Source: Candidatus Nealsonbacteria bacterium
GTDB lineage: Bacteria; Patescibacteriota; Minisyncoccia; Minisyncoccales; JAGGXC01
NCBI GenBank assembly: GCA_026396195.1
Contig: JAPLXH010000009.1
Location: 1 to 43,586 of the forward strand
Reading direction: 5' to 3'
DNA: 43,586 nt
Shown in pieces: positions 29,128 to 37,444 of this stretch. The notes below the pieces were generated by a model. The model made no database searches. It worked only from the letters and a program-made list of their open reading frames with translations, and had not been told where the DNA came from. The number at the start of each line of letters is the position of its first letter. Within the stretch, counting starts at the first letter, position 1. Made by a program: the position numbers and the translations under genes.

Positions 29128-30450
29128 ATGAATTTTCAATTTATTATTTGCCATTATTCGGAAATCGCTTTAAAAGGCAGAAATCGGAAACTTTTTGAAG
29201 ACAAGCTGGTGGAAAACATAAAAAAAGCCATAAACCCTTCTTTTTGCAAAAAAATAAAAAGAATAGAGGGTAGAGTTCTGGTTGAGTTGAAAGATAAATA
29301 TAAAGAAAAGGAAATCGAAGAATCCTTAAAAAATGTTTTCGGATTATCTTCTTTTAGTTTTGCTTTTTTGTGCGAGCAAAAAATTGAAGCCATGCAAAAT
29401 AAAATTCTGGAAACAATAAAAAAAGAGAAGCCCAAAAGTTTCAAAATTTTTGCAAAGAGGTCAAAAAAGGATTTCTTTTTAACTTCACCGGAAATTAATG
29501 AAAAAATAGGAGCTTTTATATTGCAAATGGTAAATGGCAAATTGAAAATTGATAAAGATAAAGAAAAGCAAATGGTACCCTTCGACAGGCTCAGGGCGAC
29601 GCTGAGTAAAGGCGAAGCGTCGAATGGCAAATTGAAAAATGGAAAACGCGCCCTTCGACGGGCTCGGGGCAATACTTCGGCTGCGCTTAGTACCGAATTA
29701 AAAGTTGATTTGGAAAATCCGGAATTAACTTGTTTTATTGAAATCGTGCAAAATTACGCTTTTTTATATTTTAAAAAAATAAAAGCAATGGGTGGTTTGC
29801 CGGTTGGAATTTCCGGAAAAGCGGTCAGCTTGATTTCCGGCGGAATCGACTCGCCGGTAGCGAGTTTCTTGGCTCAAAAAAGGGGAATTGAAATAATCTT
29901 TATCCATTTTCATGCTTATCCTTTTGCCAGCAAAGCCTCTCTGGAAAAAGTGAGAAAGATTATCAAGGTTCTGAATAAATACCAATTTTGTTCAAAGCTT
30001 TATTTGGTTCCCTTTGCCGAAATCCAGAAAGAAATTTTATTGAAAACAAAATCAAGTTTAAGGGTTTTATTTTACCGGAGGTTTATGTTTAAAATTTCCG
30101 AAACAATAGCTCAAAAGGAAAAAGCCAAAGTTTTAATTACCGGAGAGAATATCGGGCAAGTGGCCTCCCAAACATTGGAAAATATCGGCGTAATTGAGGA
30201 AGCGATTGAGCTGCCCGTCTTAAGGCCTTTGATTTGTTATGATAAAGAGGAGATAATAAACAAAGCCAAGGAAATAGGAACTTTTGAAATTTCAATTTTG
30301 CCCCATCAGGATTGCTGCGCCAGATTTTTGCCGCAAAATCCCGAGACCAGAGCTAACTTAAAAGAAATAAAGGCTGAGGAAGAAAAATTAAACTCAAAAA
30401 AAATAATAAAAGAAGCAATTTTAAAAATGAACTACCTCGTCCTAAGGTGA
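29128..30450 (+). CDS. thiI: tRNA 4-thiouridine synthetase ThiI with in-frame repeat insertion
   Basis: The 440-residue product has an N-terminal ferredoxin-like/THUMP region (YSEIALKGRNRKLFEDKL, IGAFIL, VDLENPELTCFIEI) and a PP-loop domain (SLISGGIDSPVASFLAQKRG, FHAYPFAS, TGENIGQVASQTLENI, ILPHQDCCARFLP). It sulfurates uridine 8 of tRNAs using persulfide from IscS, the first gene of this operon. There is no C-terminal rhodanese domain. Residues ~133-190 within the THUMP region are an insertion made of two repeat families. The last codons (NYLVLR) fall in another palindrome. Confidence 0.93.
   Translation: MNFQFIICHYSEIALKGRNRKLFEDKLVENIKKAINPSFCKKIKRIEGRVLVELKDKYKEKEIEESLKNVFGLSSFSFAFLCEQKIEAMQNKILETIKKEKPKSFKIFAKRSKKDFFLTSPEINEKIGAFILQMVNGKLKIDKDKEKQMVPFDRLRATLSKGEASNGKLKNGKRALRRARGNTSAALSTELKVDLENPELTCFIEIVQNYAFLYFKKIKAMGGLPVGISGKAVSLISGGIDSPVASFLAQKRGIEIIFIHFHAYPFASKASLEKVRKIIKVLNKYQFCSKLYLVPFAEIQKEILLKTKSSLRVLFYRRFMFKISETIAQKEKAKVLITGENIGQVASQTLENIGVIEEAIELPVLRPLICYDKEEIINKAKEIGTFEISILPHQDCCARFLPQNPETRANLKEIKAEEEKLNSKKIIKEAILKMNYLVLR
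29521..29700 (+). repeat. In-frame repeat cluster in thiI
   Basis: TTGCAAATGG-type units (29521-29550) are followed by a CCCTTCGACAGGCTCAGGGC-type palindrome and a second, related one. They encode FDRLRATLSKGEAS and ALRRARGNTSAALS between conserved THUMP strands. Confidence 0.7.
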
Positions 30451-30453
30451 CGA

Positions 30454-30503
30454 GGTATCCCCTTCGGGGCAAGTTCTTTTGTCCTCGAAGATTCGGGACA
30501 AAA
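30454..30503 (+). repeat. 27-bp palindromic repeat, copy 2, with adjacent hairpin
   Basis: 30454-30480 is an exact reverse complement of 22057-22083. It is followed by TTTTGTCC (30477-30484) pairing with GGACAAAA (30496-30503), which could end the iscS operon transcript. Confidence 0.65.
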
Positions 30504-30524
30504 CAAAATTAGAAATTATTTAAT

Positions 30525-30758
30525 ATGCCTAAAAAAAATACCCAAAATTTCAAAAAAATCACCAAAGAGACGACTTTGGCCGAGGTTTTAAAGCAAAAGG
30601 GAACTGAAATTATTTTACAAAAATACAATTTTCCCTGTTTGACCTGTCCGATGGCTAAATTTGAGATTGAAAACCTGAAAATCGGCCAAGTTTGCGAGAT
30701 GTACGCTATCCCTTTGGAAAAAGTTCTTGAAGAGCTGAATAAAAAAATTAAATTTTAG
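30525..30758 (+). CDS. DUF1858 domain protein
   Basis: The 77-residue product has ITKETTLAEVLKQKGTEIILQKYNFPCLTCPMAKFEIENL, the DUF1858 pattern with a redox-type CxxC (PCLTCP). DUF1858 occurs alone or with hybrid-cluster and cysteine-rich redox proteins in anaerobes. Its function is not established. It stands just upstream of nrdD but is separated from it by an apparent promoter. Confidence 0.85.
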   Translation: MPKKNTQNFKKITKETTLAEVLKQKGTEIILQKYNFPCLTCPMAKFEIENLKIGQVCEMYAIPLEKVLEELNKKIKF

Positions 30759-30789
30759 TTTTTGAAATCAAAAACTAGTTTTCCACAGT

Positions 30790-30818
30790 TTGACTACTTA
30801 AAATCTTAAAACTAAAAT
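30790..30818 (+). promoter_or_regulatory. Promoter of nrdD-nrdG
   Basis: TTGACT (30790-30795), 17-bp spacer, TAAAAT (30813-30818). Confidence 0.5.
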
Positions 30819-30843
30819 ACAATAATAGTTTTTTTTCTTTAGA

Positions 30844-32967
30844 ATGGCGCAAAAAATTACAAATAAAATTTTAAAAGTTAAGAAAAGAACAGGCGAGGTG
30901 GTTGATTTTGACGCGAAAAAAATTGAAGATGCTATTTTTAAGGCGATTACCGCCACCGGACAGCGGGATGGAAAGGTTTCCAAGAGGTTATCCCAGAGAG
31001 CGGTCAATATTTTGAACCGGAGATTTAAAAAAGACGAGGTTCCGACAGTGGAACAGATCCAGGACATTGTTGAAGAAATTTTAATTCTAGAAGGATTGGT
31101 GGACACGGCCAAGGCTTATATTCTTTACCGGGAACAAAGGAGAAGAATAAGGGAAGCCAACGTAATAACAGAAGAAACAGTGGAGATGCTTGACCAGTAT
31201 ATCGGAGAATTGGATTGGCAGGTGCACGAAAACGCCAACATGGCTTATTCCTTGCAGGGATTAAATCATTATGCCGTCTCAATGCTGATTAAAAAATACT
31301 GGTTGAATAAAGTTTATCCCAATGAAGTCAGGGAAGCGGTGAAAAACGGCGATTTTCATCTTCATAATTTGGATACCCTGGCCACTTACTGCAATGGATG
31401 GGATTTATACGATTTGCTTTTAAGGGGTTTTGGAGGGGTGCCGACAAAAATTGAAGCTCGACCTCCGAAACATTTAAGAACAGCTCTCGGGCAATTGGTT
31501 AATTTTTTCTATACCTTGCAGGGAGAGTCGGCGGGAGCTCAAGCAGTAGGCGAATTTTCAACATTATTAGCTCCCTTTGTCAGATACGACGGATTAAATT
31601 TTCATCAAACAAAACAGGCCATGCAGGAGTTTTTATACAATTGCGCAATTCCCACCAGAGTGGGATTTCAGTGTCCCTTTACCAATATCACGGTTGATAT
31701 CGTGCCTTCGCCAAATTTCGCCAAACAACCGGTAATTATCGGCGGAAAACCGCAAAAAGAAACTTACGGCGAATTCCAGGAAGAAATAAATATGATAAAT
31801 CAGGCGCTTTACGAGTGTATGATGGAGGGAGACGCCAAGGGAAGGCCTTTTCATTTTCCAATTCCAACCGTAAACATTACAAAAGATTTTGACTGGAATA
31901 ATGCTACGTTAGCCCCGATGTGGGAAGCGTCGGCTAAATACGGAATAAATTATTTCGCCAACTACATAAATTCCGATATCAATCCCGAAGATGCAAGGTC
32001 AATGTGCTGCAGGCTGAGATTAGACAAAAGACAACTATACAGCAGAGGCGGGGGAGGGTTGTTCGGCAGTGGTGCTTTGACCGGTTCCATAGGAGTGGTC
32101 ACAATTAATTTGCCAAGAATCGGATATTTATCTAAAACAAAAAAAGAATTTTTTGAAAAATTAGCTGGCGTGATGGATGTTGCCAAAGAAAGCCTTGAGA
32201 TTAAAAGAAAAGCCTTGGAAAGTTTTATGCTCAAAGGCCTGTATCCTTATTCAAAGTATTATTTGGCCGGAATTAAAAAAATGAGAAATAACTATTACGG
32301 AAATCATTTTTCAACCATCGGTTTGTCGGGAATGAACGAGGCCCTGCTTAATTTTATCGGAGAGGATATCGGCAGCCGGCGGGGAATAAGGTTTGCCTTA
32401 GAGGTGATGGATTTTATGAGAGACAGACTTATTAAATACCAAACCGAAACCGGTAATTTTTATAATTTGGAAGCCACTCCGGCGGAAAGCACTTCTTACA
32501 GACTGGCTTTAAAAGATAAAGAAAAATATCCCGACATTATTACAATGGGAACGAAAGACGTGCCTTATTACACCAACAGTTCCCAGTTGCCGGTCAATTA
32601 TACCGGAGATGTTTTTGAGGCATTTAAACTTCAAGATAAAATTCAGTGTAAGTATACCGGCGGAACGGTTTTGCATGTCTTTTTAGGAGAGCAAGTTTCC
32701 GACACAGAAATGATAAAAAGTTTTGTTAAAAAAGTTTTTGAAAACTTTCGTTTGCCTTATATTACAATAACCCCTACTTTTTCCATTTGTCCTGTTCACG
32801 GTTATTTATCCGGAGAGCATTTTAACTGTCCGAAATGCACGATAAAACAGCCTTGCGAGGTTTATTCCCGAATTGTCGGTTATCTACGCCCCGTCAGGCA
32901 GTGGAATAAGGGAAAACAAAGGGAATTTGATGACAGAAAATTATTTAAATTAGCCAAAGCCCGTTAA
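30844..32967 (+). CDS. nrdD: Anaerobic (class III) ribonucleoside-triphosphate reductase
   Basis: The 707-residue product starts with an ATP cone (residues ~8-100, KVKKRTGEVVDFDAKKIEDAIFKAI, YRERRRIREA-like end), then the glycyl-radical barrel. The C-terminus has the zinc site (CPVHGYLSGEHFNCPKC) and the glycyl-radical motif RIVGYL. It makes deoxyribonucleotides without oxygen. NrdG follows after 4 bp. With an [FeFe]-hydrogenase nearby, this marks a strictly or mainly anaerobic life. No class I or II reductase is in the window, so the B12 riboswitch is not explained by it. Confidence 0.96.
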   Translation: MAQKITNKILKVKKRTGEVVDFDAKKIEDAIFKAITATGQRDGKVSKRLSQRAVNILNRRFKKDEVPTVEQIQDIVEEILILEGLVDTAKAYILYREQRRRIREANVITEETVEMLDQYIGELDWQVHENANMAYSLQGLNHYAVSMLIKKYWLNKVYPNEVREAVKNGDFHLHNLDTLATYCNGWDLYDLLLRGFGGVPTKIEARPPKHLRTALGQLVNFFYTLQGESAGAQAVGEFSTLLAPFVRYDGLNFHQTKQAMQEFLYNCAIPTRVGFQCPFTNITVDIVPSPNFAKQPVIIGGKPQKETYGEFQEEINMINQALYECMMEGDAKGRPFHFPIPTVNITKDFDWNNATLAPMWEASAKYGINYFANYINSDINPEDARSMCCRLRLDKRQLYSRGGGGLFGSGALTGSIGVVTINLPRIGYLSKTKKEFFEKLAGVMDVAKESLEIKRKALESFMLKGLYPYSKYYLAGIKKMRNNYYGNHFSTIGLSGMNEALLNFIGEDIGSRRGIRFALEVMDFMRDRLIKYQTETGNFYNLEATPAESTSYRLALKDKEKYPDIITMGTKDVPYYTNSSQLPVNYTGDVFEAFKLQDKIQCKYTGGTVLHVFLGEQVSDTEMIKSFVKKVFENFRLPYITITPTFSICPVHGYLSGEHFNCPKCTIKQPCEVYSRIVGYLRPVRQWNKGKQREFDDRKLFKLAKAR

Positions 32968-32971
32968 ATTT

Positions 32972-33673
32972 ATGGAAATCGGCGGACTTCAAAAGTTAAC
33001 CCTAATAGATTATCCGAAAAAATTAGCCTGCACTGTGTTTACGACAGGCTGTAATTTTCGTTGTCCTTTTTGTTACGCTTCCGAATTAGTTTTACCAGAA
33101 AAAATTAAAAACCAGCCCAAAATTGCTCAATCTGTTTTTTTTAATTTTCTGAAAGAAAAAAAAGGATTAATAGAAGGCGTTGTAATTTGCGGAGGGGAGC
33201 CGACTATTCATAAAGACCTGCCCTCCTTTATAAAAAAAATAAAAAAAATGAACTATTCCGTAAAATTGGATACCAACGGTTCCAACCCCGCTGTTTTAAA
33301 AAAATTAATCGAAAATAATTTCATTGATTATGTGGCAATGGATATTAAGGGCCCCAAAGAGAGTTATCAAAAGTTAACCGTCAGGAAAATCAACGTGGCA
33401 AACGTAGAAAGGAGCGTTAAAATTTTGAAAGAGTCAAAAATAGATTTTGAATTCAGGACCACGATTGTTCCGGAAATTTTGGAGAAAAAAGATATCACGC
33501 AGATTGCCCGCTGGATAGGACCGGGCGGAAAATATTATTTACAGGGCTTCCGGCCGGAAAAAACCGTTGACCCGAGATTTGAAAAAGTAAAACCATATCC
33601 TGGCGAATATATGGTGGAAATAAAAAACGCCGTCGCTCCTTTGTTTGACGTTTGTGAAATAAGAGGAATTTAA
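32972..33673 (+). CDS. nrdG: Anaerobic ribonucleotide reductase activating protein (radical SAM)
   Basis: The 233-residue product has the radical SAM cluster motif CNFRCPFC (CxxxCxxC) at residues ~27-34, preceded by LIDYPKKLACTVFTTG, and VICGGEPTIHKDLP, the GGE motif. It generates the glycyl radical on NrdD. It resembles the longer NrdG form (about 230 residues, PflA-like) rather than the short E. coli form. Co-transcribed with nrdD. Confidence 0.93.
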   Translation: MEIGGLQKLTLIDYPKKLACTVFTTGCNFRCPFCYASELVLPEKIKNQPKIAQSVFFNFLKEKKGLIEGVVICGGEPTIHKDLPSFIKKIKKMNYSVKLDTNGSNPAVLKKLIENNFIDYVAMDIKGPKESYQKLTVRKINVANVERSVKILKESKIDFEFRTTIVPEILEKKDITQIARWIGPGGKYYLQGFRPEKTVDPRFEKVKPYPGEYMVEIKNAVAPLFDVCEIRGI

Positions 33674-33690
33674 AATTTTTAACCAAAAAT

Positions 33691-33730
33691 AAAAAAAGCC
33701 GAGATTTTTAAAGATTTAGTCGGCTTTTTA
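33691..33730. terminator. Bidirectional intrinsic terminator
   Basis: AAAAGCCGA pairs with TCGGCTTTT across a ~17-nt loop, between convergent nrdG and the coiled-coil gene. Confidence 0.75.
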
Positions 33731-34009
33731 TTTATTTTTATTTAATTCTTTTATTTTTTTTGTAAGAAGCGGCAAGTTGGTTCCCGATTGATTTTCAATG
33801 GTTTGGCAGATTTCAAGAAGAATTTCAGGTATTTCTTTAAAATTTCCTTCTAAATCGTCGATTCTGTCTTCAAATTCTTTAATTTCATTTTCTTTTTTAT
33901 TGTTTTCATTGTCTTTAGTTTCTGCCATCTTTTCTAATATATTTTTGGCTTCTTCCAACTTTCCTATTCCATCTTCCATTTTTTCTACAGCATCTTTTAA
34001 TGTTGTCAA
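33728..34009 (-). CDS. Small coiled-coil protein (TTG start)
   Basis: The 93-residue product is almost entirely helical and charged, with heptad-like spacing (LKDAVEKMEDGIGKLEEAKNILEKMAE, NEIKEFEDRIDDLEGNFKEIPEILLEICQ). The start codon is TTG, supported by a strong AAGGAGG 8 nt upstream on the minus strand. No known family. It may be a structural or adaptor miniprotein. The stop lies at the edge of a bidirectional terminator. Confidence 0.65.
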   Translation of the reverse strand: MTTLKDAVEKMEDGIGKLEEAKNILEKMAETKDNENNKKENEIKEFEDRIDDLEGNFKEIPEILLEICQTIENQSGTNLPLLTKKIKELNKNK

Positions 34010-34074
34010 AAAAATACCTCCTTATTTTCTAAATTTACTTATTTTTAAAATTTTGTAAAGAAAATTAGTTTATT

Positions 34075-34872
34075 TTACCACTCAATTTGAGTTCCAAGAA
34101 GCTCTCCTAAAAGAGCTCTTTTTAAATAGTCGGGTTTATTTCCGTTTATAATTAAAACCTTGCTGCCGGTTTTTGCCAATTCAAGGCTTTTTTCCACTTT
34201 GTGAAGCATTCCGCCGGTAACATCAATTCCATCAGAACCTTTTAAATATTTTTTAATTTTATTCCAATTTTTTCGGTTTATTTTAGGAATAAATTGGGCT
34301 TCTTTGTTTTTTAAAGGGTCATCGGTGAAAACTCCATCAACCTTATCAGCAATAATAACTTCTTTCGGTTTTAATTTTTTTGCCAAATATAATAAAATTT
34401 TTTCTGTAGATAAGATACAACAACCCTTTTTTAGGTCAACGACAGCATCTCCATAAAAAACAGGAACAATATTATAGTCCAGTAATTTTTTTGTAGTTTT
34501 CAAATAAGAATCTGAAATTTCTGAATTACTTGAAAGAAAACAAGAAGAAGGCGGGATTGAGAAAACTTTCTCGCCAGCCTCGATTAAGAACTTAATAACT
34601 ATTTGATTTAATTCCGCGGCATCGCTCCGAACTTTACAAAATCCGTACTTGCTTTCTTGGTTTAAAAAGCCTTCGTGAGTTTTGTATTTTTTAGCTGAGG
34701 TATGAGGAAACGAGCCTCCGCCATGGCCTAATAATAAATTAAAATTTTTTTCTTTTCTCGCTTCAATAATTTCTTGAGCAAGCCTGCCAATAACGTCTAA
34801 TTTTGGAGTGTAAGGAGTGGTTTTATCGGTAATTAATCCGCCGCCCAGTTTAACGAAGATTAGATTTTTCAT
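34075..34872 (-). CDS. Isopentenyl phosphate kinase
   Basis: The 265-residue product is an amino-acid-kinase-fold protein: KLGGGLITDK at the N-terminus, GHGGGSFPHTSAKKY with the His that IPKs use in catalysis (GGGSF-x-H), PVFYGDAVVD, IIADKVDGVFTDDP and DVTGGMLHKVEKSLELA, ending RALLGELLGT. These match archaeal isopentenyl phosphate kinase better than fosfomycin or glutamate kinases. IPK phosphorylates isopentenyl phosphate to the diphosphate in modified mevalonate routes. No other isoprenoid gene is visible here. Confidence 0.82.
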   Translation of the reverse strand: MKNLIFVKLGGGLITDKTTPYTPKLDVIGRLAQEIIEARKEKNFNLLLGHGGGSFPHTSAKKYKTHEGFLNQESKYGFCKVRSDAAELNQIVIKFLIEAGEKVFSIPPSSCFLSSNSEISDSYLKTTKKLLDYNIVPVFYGDAVVDLKKGCCILSTEKILLYLAKKLKPKEVIIADKVDGVFTDDPLKNKEAQFIPKINRKNWNKIKKYLKGSDGIDVTGGMLHKVEKSLELAKTGSKVLIINGNKPDYLKRALLGELLGTQIEW

Positions 34873-34938
34873 ATATTATGAATATAATAGATAATACATA
34901 ATAGAACAGGCAAAATAAAAATCAATATTAATTTTTTT

Positions 34939-35853
34939 ATGTTTCAAGTTTTTTCAGACGCCATAACAGATACGGTAAAAATGATTCCCTTGCTTCTGGT
35001 AATCTATATTGCGATAGAGTTAATCGAATATAAATTCGGAAACAAGATTAGAGAAAAGATACAGAAAGCCGGAGCATTGGGTCCTGCGGTAGGGTCTACG
35101 GTCGGCAGTTTTCCTCAGTGCGGCTTTTCCGTTGTGGTTACAGCTTTATATACCCAAAGATTAGTCACAATAGGAACGTTATTGGCCGTTTATCTTTCTA
35201 CTTCCGACGAAGCGATACCAATAATTCTTTCCCAACCGGACAGGGCCAATATTATTTTACCTCTTATTTTAACAAAAATTTTTATTGCTTTAATTGCCGG
35301 TTATGCCGTTGATTTTGCATTCAGGAAAACCAACAAAGAAACGTTGACGCACATTAAAGCTTTCGCCAAGGGTCTAGACGATGGAAGCCATCACCATGAA
35401 TCAATTATGGAAGAAAAGGCTTGTTGCGGGCACAGCGCCAGCCCGTCGGCTAAAAAATTCAATCCTAAGGAAATTTTTTTTCATCCCATAATTCACACCG
35501 CAAAGATTTTTGTTTTTATTTTTATCATTTCATTATCGATAAACGTTATTATTTTTGAAATAGGGGAGGAAGCGTTGGGTAAGTTTTTTTTAACTCATAG
35601 TATTTTACAGCCGTTTATATCGGCGCTGGCCGGGCTTATTCCGAATTGCGCGGCTTCGGTTGTTATAACGGAGCTGTATCTTAAGGGAGCAATTACCTAT
35701 GGTTCCGTTATCTCCGGGCTTTGCGCAAGCGGTGGATTGGGAATTTTAGTTTTATTTAAAGAGGAAAAAGATAAAAAAAATATATTTAAAGTTTTATTTT
35801 TGCTTTTCGGAATAAGCGTTACTGCGGGATTAATAATTCAATATTTTTTCTGA
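34939..35853 (+). CDS. Putative 10-TM heavy-metal/manganese exporter (ArsP_2-like)
   Basis: The 304-residue product has two related halves with eight to ten TM helices. Each half has a G/P/C-rich motif: GSTVGSFPQCGFSVVVTALYTQRLVTIGTLLAVYLSTSDEAIP in the first and AGLIPNCAASVVITELYLKGAITYGSVISGL in the second, typical of the ArsP_2/putative manganese transporter family. A cytoplasmic loop (~residues 150-180) carries HHHE and CCGH, a possible metal-sensing or binding patch. The metal is not known. Start ATG at 34939; divergent from the kinase gene. Confidence 0.75.
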   Translation: MFQVFSDAITDTVKMIPLLLVIYIAIELIEYKFGNKIREKIQKAGALGPAVGSTVGSFPQCGFSVVVTALYTQRLVTIGTLLAVYLSTSDEAIPIILSQPDRANIILPLILTKIFIALIAGYAVDFAFRKTNKETLTHIKAFAKGLDDGSHHHESIMEEKACCGHSASPSAKKFNPKEIFFHPIIHTAKIFVFIFIISLSINVIIFEIGEEALGKFFLTHSILQPFISALAGLIPNCAASVVITELYLKGAITYGSVISGLCASGGLGILVLFKEEKDKKNIFKVLFLLFGISVTAGLIIQYFF

Positions 35854-35881
35854 ATTTAACAATTCTGATTTAAGCCTAAAA

Positions 35882-35919
35882 CAAAAGAAAGCGTTTTTTT
35901 TCGCTTTCTTTTTTTTGAT
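35882..35919. terminator. Bidirectional intrinsic terminator
   Basis: AAAAGAAAGCG pairs with CGCTTTCTTTT across a T-rich loop, between the convergent exporter and efp genes. Confidence 0.85.
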
Positions 35920-35924
35920 AATTT

Positions 35925-36494
35925 TTATTCTTTATCTATTCTTCTGATGTATTCGCCATTTTGGGTATTTACTTCAATGGTGTCTCCTTGTTCTACAAAT
36001 AAAGGGACGTTTATCGGAGTTTTAGTCTCCAGTATAGCTATTTTAGTGCCGGCTTGGGCCCTTTCTCCTTTAACTCCGGGCGGGGCTTCCGTGATTTTTA
36101 AAAAGATTTTTATCGGCAGCAAAACGTTAACCACTTTATTTTCAAAAACAAGGCCTTCTAATATTTGATTTGATTTAAAAAATTTGGCTTGGCTGCCTAT
36201 CTGCTGGCCGGTCAAGCTGAATCTTTTTGAAGGGTCGTTTTTTTCGCAAAAGAAAAATTGGTCCTTATGGAAATATAAAAACTTGACGTCTATTTTTGTC
36301 ATCTCGGCTTCTTCGGCGGTGTCTCCCTGGTGGAAATTTTTATCTAAAACGTTTCCGGTAATTAAATTTTTAATCCGGGCCTGAATCACAACTCTTCTTT
36401 GGGCTTTTTTCATCGGCTGGGACTCTAAAATTTCATAGGGCTCTCCGTCAATAATAATTTTTGCTCCTCCTCTGAAATCAGTATGTGTTAGCAT
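35925..36494 (-). CDS. efp: Elongation factor P
   Basis: The 189-residue product has the three EF-P domains: KOW-like N-terminus (DFRGGAKIIIDGEPYEILES), OB domains (VKFLYFHKDQFFFCEKND, GEYIRRIDKE at the C-terminus) and PGVKGERAQAGTKIAILETKTPINVPLFVEQGDTIEVNT. It relieves ribosome stalling at polyproline. The tip loop that usually reads PGKGxA reads PMKKAQRR here, so the modified lysine sits in an unusual context. It heads a minus-strand group, and fmt lies 7 bp upstream of it. Confidence 0.93.
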   Translation of the reverse strand: MLTHTDFRGGAKIIIDGEPYEILESQPMKKAQRRVVIQARIKNLITGNVLDKNFHQGDTAEEAEMTKIDVKFLYFHKDQFFFCEKNDPSKRFSLTGQQIGSQAKFFKSNQILEGLVFENKVVNVLLPIKIFLKITEAPPGVKGERAQAGTKIAILETKTPINVPLFVEQGDTIEVNTQNGEYIRRIDKE

Positions 36495-36501
36495 GGTTTT
36501 T

Positions 36502-37437
36502 TTATTTTAATATTTTACCGATGAAATTCATGTTTCCTTTTAAGAAATCCTTGGCCGTCATTTTTTTCTTTCCCTCAAACTGCAATTCTTCTATTATCAG
36601 ATAATCTTTTTTGCATTGAACGGCAATTTGTTCGTTAGTTGCCAAATAAGTCTTTCCAATGGGACCCTGAGGGCCCACTTTTGTTTGTTCTAATGCGGAT
36701 GCTTTTAAAACTTTCATGATTTTATCATCAATTTTGCAAAAGCTGCCCGGCCAAGGATGAAAAGCTCTTATTTGTTTTTCAAGATATTCGGCCGGTTTTG
36801 ACCAGTCAATCTTGCCGTCTTCTTTTTTGATGATTTTGGTATAAGTTGCCTCTTTTTCGTTTTGTTTTTGAGGTTTTATTTTATTTTTTATCCATTTCGG
36901 GATTATTTTAACCGCCAAATCAGCTCCCAATTCCGCCAGTTTTTTTTCCAGTTCTTCCGGAAAGATTTTTTGATTTTCAATTTTAATTTTTAATTGGTCC
37001 AAAATCGGACCTTCGTCCATTTTTTCCGTCATTAAAATTAAAGTAACCCCGGTTTCCTTGTCTCCGTTTAAAACCGTAAATTGAAGAGGGGAAGCTCCCC
37101 GATGTTTGGGTAAAAGAGAGGGATGAACGTTTAAACAGCCGTGTTTTGGTATTTGCAGTATTTTTTTAGGGATTATTTTGCCGTAAGCCGCTACTAAAAT
37201 CAAGTCGGGATTTATTTTTTCTAATTCTCTCTGAATATTTTCAATTTTATCCGGCTGTAAAAACGGAATTTTATATTTTTTAGCTAAAATTTTAACCGGC
37301 GGGGGAGTGATTACTTTTTTTCTGCCTATGGGTTTGTCGGGCTTGGTGACAACCAAAACCGGTTCCATTTTATTTTTTAACAGTTTTTCTAAAACAATCG
37401 CCCCGAAATTCGGGGTGCCAATGAATATTATTTTCAT
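36502..37437 (-). CDS. fmt: Methionyl-tRNA formyltransferase
   Basis: The 311-residue product begins with IIFIGTPNFGAIVLEKLL, has VAAYGKIIPKKIL, the formyl-transfer motif LNVHPSLLPKHRGASPLQ with catalytic Asn/His, ILMTEKMDEGPIL, and a C-terminal tRNA-binding domain (WSKPAEYLEKQIRAFHPWPGSF). It formylates initiator Met-tRNA. It is followed by efp on the same strand (8-bp gap), a translation-linked pair. Confidence 0.95.
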   Translation of the reverse strand: MKIIFIGTPNFGAIVLEKLLKNKMEPVLVVTKPDKPIGRKKVITPPPVKILAKKYKIPFLQPDKIENIQRELEKINPDLILVAAYGKIIPKKILQIPKHGCLNVHPSLLPKHRGASPLQFTVLNGDKETGVTLILMTEKMDEGPILDQLKIKIENQKIFPEELEKKLAELGADLAVKIIPKWIKNKIKPQKQNEKEATYTKIIKKEDGKIDWSKPAEYLEKQIRAFHPWPGSFCKIDDKIMKVLKASALEQTKVGPQGPIGKTYLATNEQIAVQCKKDYLIIEELQFEGKKKMTAKDFLKGNMNFIGKILK

Positions 37438-37444
37438 AATTTTT

